This document shows, piece after piece, positions 1-5,937 of a DNA stretch of 7,913 bases (position 1 is the stretch's first letter; every line of letters starts with the position of its first letter). Location: positions 1-7,913 of the forward strand of contig SXHM01000062.1 in NCBI GenBank assembly GCA_005773695.1, written 5' to 3'. The notes below the pieces were generated by a model. That model was not told the origin of the DNA. It did no database searches and was given only the letters and a program-made list of their open reading frames with translations. Origin of the DNA: Bacteroidota bacterium. GTDB taxonomy: Bacteria > Bacteroidota > Bacteroidia > SXHM01. A program made the position numbers and the translations under genes.

Positions 1-438
1 GTGGTTGATTATGCACACACTCCGGATGCACTGGAGAATGTTTTAAGAAGTATTCGCGATATCCGCACAGGTAATGAAACTCTTATAACGATTGTTGGTT
101 GCGGTGGCGACAGAGACCGTGCAAAACGTCCGCTAATGGCAAAGATTGCATGCACCATGAGCGATAAAGTAATTCTCACTTCTGATAATCCTCGTTCTGA
201 AAAAGCAGAAGACATTATTGATGAAATGAGAAAAGGTGTTGACACTTCTGATGTGCGCAAGACTGTTTCGATTACCGACAGAAAAGAAGCAATCCGCACT
301 GCCTGTATCATGGCAAAACCGGGAGATATCATTTTGTTAGCGGGAAAAGGTCACGAGAAATATCAGGAAATAAACGGAGTAAAACATCCGTTTGACGATA
401 TGAAAATTTTAACTGAAAGTTTAAAACAAGCGATTTAA
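1..438 (+). CDS. murE: MurE C-terminal part (UDP-MurNAc-tripeptide synthetase, meso-DAP type), 5'-truncated by window edge
   Basis: MurE is the cytoplasmic, ATP-dependent Mur ligase that adds the third stem-peptide residue to UDP-MurNAc-L-Ala-D-Glu. Only the last 145 residues are present. The first codon (GTG) is an internal Val of the family motif (V)VDYAHTPD, so this is the window edge and not a start. Visible motifs are DYAHTPD (residues 3-9 of the fragment), [12 protein letters not shown] (33-44), TSDNPRSE (60-67) and GKGHEKYQ (115-122), the usual order of the MurE C-terminal domain. DNPR is the signature that binds meso-diaminopimelate in Gram-negative MurE; Lys-adding enzymes have a different sequence there. 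The third residue is therefore probably meso-DAP (inference from the motif). The stop is two bases before mraY. No murF lies between them, unlike the E. coli order. Identification is firm. Confidence 0.97.
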   Translation: MVDYAHTPDALENVLRSIRDIRTGNETLITIVGCGGDRDRAKRPLMAKIACTMSDKVILTSDNPRSEKAEDIIDEMRKGVDTSDVRKTVSITDRKEAIRTACIMAKPGDIILLAGKGHEKYQEINGVKHPFDDMKILTESLKQAI

Positions 439-440
439 AA

Positions 441-1691
441 ATGTTGTATTATCTTTTTGAATATTTAGATAAAGTGTTTGATTTTCCGGGAGCAGGAGTG
501 TTTAAATACATTTCGTTTCGTGCTGCAATGTCAATCATATTTTCGCTTGTTATCTCAATGGTATTTGGCAAACGAATTATCCGACACCTGCAATTGAAGC
601 AAGTTGGGGAAATAGTTCGCGATCTTGGATTAGAAGGACAATTGCAGAAAAAAGGAACACCAACCATGGGTGGATTGATTATTCTTTCTGCCATTCTAAT
701 TCCTACTTTATTATTTGCACGATTAGACAATGTGTATATCCTGTTAATGATTATCAGCACAATATGGCTTGGCACTATTGGGTTTTTAGATGATTACATC
801 AAAGTTTTCAGAAAAAACAAAGAAGGCCTGGCAGGTCGTTTTAAAATAATCGGACAGGTTGGAATTGGGTTAATTGTAGGAGCAACATTGTATTTCAATC
901 CACATGTTGTTATCAAAGAAAAAGTGGTAGGTGAAAATTCTGCAAGCTATGCTTCCTTAACGCAGGATGGTGAACTGATGCAGAAAGTTCCAAGTTACTC
1001 AGCTCCTGAAAAATCGCTGAAAACAACAATTCCATTTTTCAAAAACAATGAGTTTGATTACTCATCACTTGCAAAATTCATGGGAGAAAACTATATGAAT
1101 TGGGCATGGTTAATTTTTATTCCGATTGTAATTCTGATTGTTACTGCGGTTTCCAACGGTGCTAATATGACGGATGGATTAGATGGATTAGCTACCGGAA
1201 CTTCTGCAATCATAGGTGTTGCTCTTGCCATCTTCGCTTACGTTTCGGGTAACAGTGTTTTCGCAGATTACCTCAATATTATGTATATCCCAAGCACAGG
1301 CGAGTTGGTAGTTTTCATCTCCGCATTTGTTGGTGCATGCATCGGCTTTCTCTGGTATAATTCTTTCCCTGCGCAAGTATTCATGGGCGACACAGGAAGT
1401 CTTTCACTGGGCGGTATCATTGCTGTGTTTGCACTTTGCATCCGAAAAGAACTACTCATTCCTCTGCTGTGCGGAATTTTTCTGATAGAAAACCTGAGCG
1501 TGATGATGCAGGTAAGTTGGTTTAAATACACCAAGAAAAAATATGGAGAAGGCAGAAGAATTTTCAAAATGGCCCCGCTTCATCATCATTATCAGAAGTT
1601 AGGTTACCATGAATCAAAAATTGTAACACGCTTCTGGATTGTAGGAATAATGCTGGCTGTAGTAACCATTGTAACGCTGAAACTGAGATAA
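441..1691 (+). CDS. mraY: MraY, phospho-N-acetylmuramoyl-pentapeptide transferase
   Basis: Integral membrane enzyme that transfers phospho-MurNAc-pentapeptide from UDP to undecaprenyl phosphate, giving lipid I at the inner face of the membrane. Family motifs are present: GTPTMGG (residues 72-78), the Asp pair in FLDDYIK (D117, D118), [12 protein letters not shown] (239-250), FMGDTGSL (314-321, with D317) and the His cluster PLHHHYQ (379-385). About ten hydrophobic segments are visible. The 416 residues exceed the roughly 360 of E. coli MraY. Most of the excess is a hydrophilic stretch at about 153-219 between the segment ending GATLYF and the one starting NWAWLIF. By topology this should face the periplasm, and such long forms fit Bacteroidota. 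The ATG lies two bases after the murE stop. The stop overlaps the murD start in TAATG, implying coupled translation. There is no clear Shine-Dalgarno sequence. Confidence 0.97.
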   Translation: MLYYLFEYLDKVFDFPGAGVFKYISFRAAMSIIFSLVISMVFGKRIIRHLQLKQVGEIVRDLGLEGQLQKKGTPTMGGLIILSAILIPTLLFARLDNVYILLMIISTIWLGTIGFLDDYIKVFRKNKEGLAGRFKIIGQVGIGLIVGATLYFNPHVVIKEKVVGENSASYASLTQDGELMQKVPSYSAPEKSLKTTIPFFKNNEFDYSSLAKFMGENYMNWAWLIFIPIVILIVTAVSNGANMTDGLDGLATGTSAIIGVALAIFAYVSGNSVFADYLNIMYIPSTGELVVFISAFVGACIGFLWYNSFPAQVFMGDTGSLSLGGIIAVFALCIRKELLIPLLCGIFLIENLSVMMQVSWFKYTKKKYGEGRRIFKMAPLHHHYQKLGYHESKIVTRFWIVGIMLAVVTIVTLKLR

Positions 1692-1693
1692 TG
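1689..1693 (+). promoter_or_regulatory. TAATG stop/start overlap, mraY-murD translational coupling
   Basis: The TAA stop of mraY shares its last A with the ATG of murD. There is no Shine-Dalgarno-like sequence just upstream, so reinitiation by ribosomes finishing mraY is the likely way murD is translated. The overlap is seen; coupling is inferred. Confidence 0.7.
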
Positions 1694-3028
1694 AACAACA
1701 GAATAGTCATACTTGGTGCAGGCGAAAGCGGAACAGGCGCAGCAGTGCTTGCTCAGAAAAAAGGGTTTGATGTTTTTGTATCTGACAAAGGAAAAATTCA
1801 ACAGAAATATAAGGACGTATTAAATCAGCATGGCATAAACTGGGAAGAAGAAAAGCACACCGAAGAATTAATACTCAATGCTGATGAAGTAATTAAAAGT
1901 CCGGGTATTCCTGAGAAAGCACCTTTAATAAAAGAATTAAGAAGTCGCAGGATTCCGATGATTTCGGAAATAGAATTTGCACTGAGACATACAAAAGCAA
2001 AAATTATAGGCATTACAGGAACGAACGGAAAAACGACTACAACGTTGCTTACTTATCACATTTTGAAAAAAGCAGGTGTGGATGTTTGTCTTGCAGGTAA
2101 TGTTGGAAAAAGTCTGGCACTTCAGCTTACTGAAAAAGACTTTGAATACTGCGTAATAGAGTTAAGCAGTTTTCAATTGGATGATATGTATAATTCAAGA
2201 ATCAACATTGCGGTCCTTACAAATATCACTGAAGACCATCTTGACCGCTACGATTACAAGATGGAAAAATACATTGATTCAAAATTCAGAATTACACAAA
2301 ACCAACAACCTGATGATGCATTCATCTATTGCTACGATGATGAGATAATAGCCGCACAGGTGTCAAAAAAAAAACTTCAGGCGCAGCTGTTTCCTTTCAG
2401 TATCAAAGAAAAGAAAGTGCCCGGAGCTTATTTAGAAAACGAGAATTTAAACCTAACCATCAATAACCAAACCTTCATTATGTCAATACACGAACTAGCA
2501 TTACAGGGAAAACACAACATCTACAACACCATGGCAGCAGGCATTGTAGGACGATTGCTTGACCTGCGTAAAGAAAGCATCCGCGAAAGTCTGAGCGATT
2601 TTCAAAATGTGGAACACCGTCTTGAGAAAGTATCAAAAGTTCACGGCATTGAGTTTATCAACGACTCAAAGGCAACCAACATCAACTCTGCCTGGTATGC
2701 GCTGGAAAGCATTAATACACCTATCATATGGATTATGGGTGGTGTTGACAAAGGCAACAATTATGAGATGGTGATGGACCTGGTTCGCCTGAAAGTAAAA
2801 GCCATTGTTTGTCTTGGTGTGGACAACAAAAAAATTCACGACACATTTAAAAATGTAGTGGAAACAATTGTTGATACAACCAGTGCATCGGAAGCTGTGA
2901 AAGCGTCTTACCGTCTTGGCAAAAAAGGCGATACCGTTCTGCTTGCCCCTGCCTGCGCAAGTTTTGATCTGTTCGAAAATTATGAAGATCGCGGACGTCA
3001 GTTCAAAAAGGCGGTTCAGCAACTCTAA
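1691..3028 (+). CDS. murD: MurD, UDP-N-acetylmuramoyl-L-alanine--D-glutamate ligase
   Basis: Cytoplasmic ligase that adds D-Glu to UDP-MurNAc-L-Ala using ATP. The protein is full length (445 aa; E. coli about 438) with all three domains. The N-terminal UDP-binding Rossmann-like part starts at ILGAGESGTG (7-16). The central ATPase domain has the P-loop GTNGKTTTT (110-118), ELSSFQLD (157-164), NITEDHLDR (178-186) and K198, which matches the carbamylated Lys of E. coli MurD. The C-terminal domain has HRLE (309-312), NDSKATN (324-330), GGVDKG (350-355, K354 matching E. coli K348), PACAS (420-424) and YEDRG (431-435). Every catalytic and substrate residue I can place is present, so this copy should be active. 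Its start shares one base with the mraY stop. A ten-A run (2365-2374) encodes part of the Lys triplet at 226-228. The 3' third is duplicated in the next gene. Confidence 0.97.
   Translation: MNNRIVILGAGESGTGAAVLAQKKGFDVFVSDKGKIQQKYKDVLNQHGINWEEEKHTEELILNADEVIKSPGIPEKAPLIKELRSRRIPMISEIEFALRHTKAKIIGITGTNGKTTTTLLTYHILKKAGVDVCLAGNVGKSLALQLTEKDFEYCVIELSSFQLDDMYNSRINIAVLTNITEDHLDRYDYKMEKYIDSKFRITQNQQPDDAFIYCYDDEIIAAQVSKKKLQAQLFPFSIKEKKVPGAYLENENLNLTINNQTFIMSIHELALQGKHNIYNTMAAGIVGRLLDLRKESIRESLSDFQNVEHRLEKVSKVHGIEFINDSKATNINSAWYALESINTPIIWIMGGVDKGNNYEMVMDLVRLKVKAIVCLGVDNKKIHDTFKNVVETIVDTTSASEAVKASYRLGKKGDTVLLAPACASFDLFENYEDRGRQFKKAVQQL
2365..2374 (+). repeat. Homopolymer run of ten A inside murD
   Basis: Ten consecutive A bases span the last base of Ser225 and the three Lys codons 226-228 in the central domain of MurD. 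It is the longest mononucleotide run I see in the window; others reach eight (for example 3111-3118, 4910-4917, 5177-5184). Such runs are prone to polymerase slippage or sequencing error. The frame is intact as given. Confidence 0.9.
2555..3016 (+). repeat. Direct repeat, copy 1: 3' third of murD
   Basis: This 462-base segment encodes MurD residues 289-442 and is repeated, diverged, at a constant offset of 581 bases with no insertion or deletion. Runs of exact identity between the copies include 13 bases at 2582-2594, 11 bases at 2615-2625 and 11 bases starting at 2657. Around two thirds of the conserved residues use the same codon in both copies (hand count). The repeat begins at the last helix of the central domain and covers the whole C-terminal domain. 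Confidence 0.85.
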
Positions 3029-3060
3029 AAATTAACTACAACTAACCAAACCTGAAATCC

Positions 3061-3627
3061 ATGCAAGAAAACCAAAAAAACCGCGAAACCATCATCAGGA
3101 ATGAAGCTGCAAAAAAAATTGACGAGTATAATAAGTTGCTCGAACTCAGAAATGACATCATTCGCGAAAGTCTGAATGATATTGAAAGCACCGAGCACCG
3201 TCTTGAATTCATCACAGAAATAAATGGCGTTGATTACATCAACGACTCTAAAGCAACTACTGTTGACCTTGCCTGGTATTCACTGGAAAGCATTGACCGC
3301 TCTCTTATATGGATTGTTGGAGGTGTTGATGACCGCAGTGATTATTCTATGCTAAAAGAGATTGTGCGCGACAAAGTGAAAGTAATTATCTGTCTTGGTA
3401 AAGAAAATCGCAAAGTTTTTAAAACATTTATGAGCGATGTTGATTTGATAGTTGCAGCGGCTGATGCAGATGAAGCTGTTCGTCAATCAAACAGTCTTGC
3501 ACTGAAAGGTGATACCGTTTTACTTTCACCTGCCTGCGCCAGCTATGACTTATTTACAAGCTACGAAGACCGTGGAAATAAATTTAAAGATGCAGTATTG
3601 AATATGAAAAATTCATTGAAAGGGTAA
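3061..3627 (+). CDS. Stand-alone MurD C-terminal-domain paralogue of unknown function (188 aa)
   Basis: An intact small gene encoding only the Mur ligase C-terminal domain. From residue 26 (LLELR) to 179 it aligns without gaps to MurD 289-442 with about half the residues identical (my count, roughly 85 of 154). It keeps HRLE (46-49), NDSKAT (61-66), GGVD (87-90), PACAS (157-161) and YEDRG (168-172). It has no P-loop, ATPase domain or UDP-binding domain, so it cannot be a ligase alone. Two motif positions differ from MurD: T67 for the Asn of DSKATN, and D91 for the substrate-binding Lys of GGVDK. Residues 1-25 are new, charged and probably helical; the last six residues are also extra. It starts 32 bases after murD and ends 19 bases before ftsW, so it should be co-transcribed. 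A remnant of tandem duplication is the likely origin. The clean frame and retained motifs argue for selection. A regulatory, scaffold or substrate-binding role is only inference. Confidence 0.85.
   Translation: MQENQKNRETIIRNEAAKKIDEYNKLLELRNDIIRESLNDIESTEHRLEFITEINGVDYINDSKATTVDLAWYSLESIDRSLIWIVGGVDDRSDYSMLKEIVRDKVKVIICLGKENRKVFKTFMSDVDLIVAAADADEAVRQSNSLALKGDTVLLSPACASYDLFTSYEDRGNKFKDAVLNMKNSLKG
3136..3597 (+). repeat. Direct repeat, copy 2: MurD C-domain paralogue
   Basis: Diverged second copy of the 462-base murD 3' segment, encoding residues 26-179 of the stand-alone paralogue. Matching runs to copy 1 lie at 3163-3175, 3196-3206 and from 3238. Similarity fades upstream of 3136, where the new N-terminal extension begins, and ends a few codons before the paralogue's stop. 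The two copies are adjacent and in the same direction, as expected of a tandem duplication followed by loss of the intervening 5' part. Confidence 0.85.
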
Positions 3628-3646
3628 TTAAAAACTATTTGATAAA

Positions 3647-4843
3647 ATGACAACCACTATTCTGAAATATCTGAAAGGCGATAAAGTGATTTGGTTCACA
3701 GTATTGTTCCTTTCTATCGTTTCGGTGTTGGCTGTTTACAGTTCTTCAGGTATGCTGGCTTTCAGAACACGAGGAGGTAACACCGAATACTTTTTGTTTA
3801 AACATTTCTCAATTCTGGTTCTTGGTTTAGGCTTAATGTATGCAACACACCGGATGAAATATATCTGGTTCTCGCGCATTTCACAAGTTGCTATGTTTTT
3901 GGCTGTTCCTATGCTGATTTATACGTTGGCAATGGGTGTAAATTTAAACTCTGCCAACCGTTGGATAAGCATCCCCATTATTGAAATGACATTCCAGACT
4001 TCTGACTTTGCAAAACTTGCTCTCATTATGTATCTGGCCCGTTTACTTGCAGTAAAACAGGACGAAATCAAGGATTTAAAATCTGCCTTTTTACCAATGA
4101 TTGTTCCCATCATTGTTATTTGCGGATTAATTCTTCCGGCAAACTTTTCTACATCTGCATTACTATTCATCACCTGTTTAATCTTGATGTTTATAGGAAG
4201 AGTAAATGTAAAACATCTGCTGTCGTTAGTAGGGTGTGCAATACTTGGATTTGCATTGCTGGTAGGAATATCCTATGTAATTCCTGTTGAAAAAGTATTT
4301 CCTCGTATGGAAACATGGAAACAACGAGTAGAAACTTATTTCAAGACAGCAGAAACCGAAGAAGATGCTGCTGCCATAAGCGATGCAAGCTTTCAATCCG
4401 ACCAGGCAAAGATTGCTGTTGCAACAGGTGGTTTACTCGGAAAAGGTCCCGGAAACAGTGATCAGCGAAATTTTCTGCCTCACCCATATTCTGATTTTAT
4501 TTATGCAATTGTAATTGAAGAATACGGTTTAGTCGGTGGTGTGGCAGTTTTGCTTGCATACCTGATTTTGCTTTTCAGAGGAGTAAAAATTGTGGTAAAA
4601 AGTCCGAACACATTTGCTGCGTTACTTGCACTGGGATGTTGTTTCATGCTCATTTTTCAGGCGATGATAAATATGGCGGTTGCAGTGAATTTATTCCCAG
4701 TAACGGGACAACCATTGCCATTAGTGAGCATGGGTGGAACATCATTATGGTTTACCAGCATTGCAGTGGGAATTATTTTAAGTGTAAGTCGTGCTATTGA
4801 AGAAGGTGAAACTAAAAACGATGAAGAATATGCAATCGCTTAG
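3647..4843 (+). CDS. ftsW: FtsW, SEDS-family septal peptidoglycan glycosyltransferase
   Basis: Multi-pass membrane protein that polymerises lipid II into glycan strands at the division septum, working with a class B penicillin-binding protein. The 398 residues contain about ten hydrophobic segments and the SEDS signatures: SANRWISIP (102-110), FQTSDFAKLAL (116-126, where most family members have Q-P-S-E), the large extracytoplasmic loop at about 213-283 ending LPHPYSDFIYA with D283 at the position of the essential SEDS Asp, EEYGLVGG (291-298), and PVTGQPLPLVSMGGTS (351-366). RodA shares the fold, but the place between murD and murG supports FtsW. The start ATG lies 19 bases after the paralogue stop, with no convincing Shine-Dalgarno sequence at normal distance. 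The acidic tail (385-394) overlaps the start of murG. Confidence 0.95.
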   Translation: MTTTILKYLKGDKVIWFTVLFLSIVSVLAVYSSSGMLAFRTRGGNTEYFLFKHFSILVLGLGLMYATHRMKYIWFSRISQVAMFLAVPMLIYTLAMGVNLNSANRWISIPIIEMTFQTSDFAKLALIMYLARLLAVKQDEIKDLKSAFLPMIVPIIVICGLILPANFSTSALLFITCLILMFIGRVNVKHLLSLVGCAILGFALLVGISYVIPVEKVFPRMETWKQRVETYFKTAETEEDAAAISDASFQSDQAKIAVATGGLLGKGPGNSDQRNFLPHPYSDFIYAIVIEEYGLVGGVAVLLAYLILLFRGVKIVVKSPNTFAALLALGCCFMLIFQAMINMAVAVNLFPVTGQPLPLVSMGGTSLWFTSIAVGIILSVSRAIEEGETKNDEEYAIA

Positions 4844-5936
4844 GGTAATTATAAGTGGCGGAGGAACAGGCGGACATATTTTTCCGGCCATTGCTATTGC
4901 TAACGCAATAAAAAAAATAAATGCTCAGGCTGAAATATTATTTGTAGGGGCACAAGGAAAAATGGAAATGGAAAAAGTTCCGGCAGCAGGTTATAAAATT
5001 GAAGGGCTTGATATCAGCGGAATTGACCGCAGTCTTTCATTAAAAAATTTTGCATTCCCCTTACGATTGCTCAAAAGTGTTTGGCGTTCCATGCAGATTA
5101 TAAAAGAGTTTAAACCCGATGTGGCCGTTGGTGTAGGCGGTTTTGCAAGCGGACCTTTATTATATGCCGCACAATTAAAAAAAATACCTACTCTTATTCA
5201 GGAACAAAATTCATATGCAGGTATAACCAACAAAATGTTAGGCAAAAAAGCTAACAGAATTTGTGTTGCATATAATGAAATGGACAAATTCTTTCCTGCT
5301 GATAAGATAAAAATAACAGGAAACCCTGTGCGTCAGGATATATTGAACTTACAGGCGAAACGTGAACAGGGAATTGAATTCTTTGGATTGGATACAAACA
5401 AAAAAACCTTACTGATAATTGGTGGAAGTCTTGGCGCAAAAACAATTAACGAAAGTATTGCAGCAAGCATTGAGAAATTGTCAGGCGAAAAGTTTCAGGT
5501 ATTGTGGCAAACAGGAAAACTGTTTTTCCCCACTGCAAAAAAGGCAGTGGAAAACAATGCAAAAATTAAGGCACATGATTTTGTTACAAAAATGGATTTT
5601 GCTTATGCCATTGCAGACATAGTGGTGTCAAGAGCCGGAGCAAGTTCCATTTCCGAGTTATGCATAGTTAAAAAACCTGCAATTCTTATTCCATTTCCGT
5701 TTGCAGCTGAAGATCATCAGACAAAAAATGCAATGTCCTTGGTTTCCAGACAGGCAGCCATTCTGATCAAAGACAGCGAAGCAAAAGAAAAACTATTAAA
5801 TGAAATTTTGCTATTGATGAATGATGAAGCAAAACAGGAATTACTAAGAAAAAATATAGGTGAGTTGGCTCTTGCAAATGCAGATGAAGTAATTGCAAAC
5901 GAAGTAATAAAAATAGCAACAGCGCAGAAAAACTGA
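4821..5936 (+). CDS. murG: MurG, UDP-GlcNAc:lipid I N-acetylglucosaminyltransferase
   Basis: Membrane-associated GT-B glycosyltransferase that adds GlcNAc to lipid I to give lipid II. Numbered from the ATG at 4821 (371 aa; E. coli 355), it shows the N-domain glycine loop GGGTGGHIFPA (13-23), a second loop GVGGFASG (104-111), QEQNSYAG (127-134), TGNPVRQD (166-173), the C-domain loop GGSLGA (201-206), the UDP-GlcNAc-binding SRAGASSISEL (270-280) and PFPFAAEDHQ (291-300). A GTG at 4791 would give 381 residues but adds ten Lys/Leu-rich residues unlike the family's short N-terminus. The ATG at 4830 would give 368. I prefer 4821, which leaves a 23-base overlap with the ftsW tail in another frame and has GAAGG at 4802-4806, rather far upstream. 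The exact start is uncertain; the identity is not. Confidence 0.95.
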   Translation: MKNMQSLRVIISGGGTGGHIFPAIAIANAIKKINAQAEILFVGAQGKMEMEKVPAAGYKIEGLDISGIDRSLSLKNFAFPLRLLKSVWRSMQIIKEFKPDVAVGVGGFASGPLLYAAQLKKIPTLIQEQNSYAGITNKMLGKKANRICVAYNEMDKFFPADKIKITGNPVRQDILNLQAKREQGIEFFGLDTNKKTLLIIGGSLGAKTINESIAASIEKLSGEKFQVLWQTGKLFFPTAKKAVENNAKIKAHDFVTKMDFAYAIADIVVSRAGASSISELCIVKKPAILIPFPFAAEDHQTKNAMSLVSRQAAILIKDSEAKEKLLNEILLLMNDEAKQELLRKNIGELALANADEVIANEVIKIATAQKN

Positions 5937-5937
5937 A

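Noticed and set aside
1..438. GTG at position 1 as the start of a small 145-aa protein
   Set aside because: It is an internal codon of murE: the DYAHTPD motif begins at once and the N-terminal and ATPase domains are simply outside the window.
438..441. Loss of murF between murE and mraY as a deletion
   Set aside because: A dcw cluster without murF here is, to my knowledge, normal for Bacteroidota, and the two-base junction looks native.
2666..3022. Reverse-strand open frames such as the 118-codon one opposite murD
   Set aside because: They lie wholly opposite strongly identified genes, show no recognisable domain and are low-complexity shadows of the coding strand.
3061..3627. The short gene after murD as a sequencing or assembly artefact
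   Set aside because: The copy is diverged at about half of its residues, has its own start and a new N-terminus, and keeps frame for 188 codons. An assembly duplicate would be near identical.
3061..3627. The short gene as a pseudogene
   Set aside because: There is no frameshift or internal stop and the motifs are kept. Its loss of other domains is shown, but decay is not, so I list it as a CDS.
3628..3646. Bacteroidota-type promoter (TAnnTTTG -7 element) before ftsW
   Set aside because: The only TTTG, at about 3638-3641, is preceded by ACTA and not TAnn, and there is no room for a clean -33 element outside the upstream gene.
5530..5550. Hairpin CCACTGC/GCAGTGG in murG as a terminator
   Set aside because: It is inside the coding region, the loop is an A-run, and no T-tract follows on either strand.
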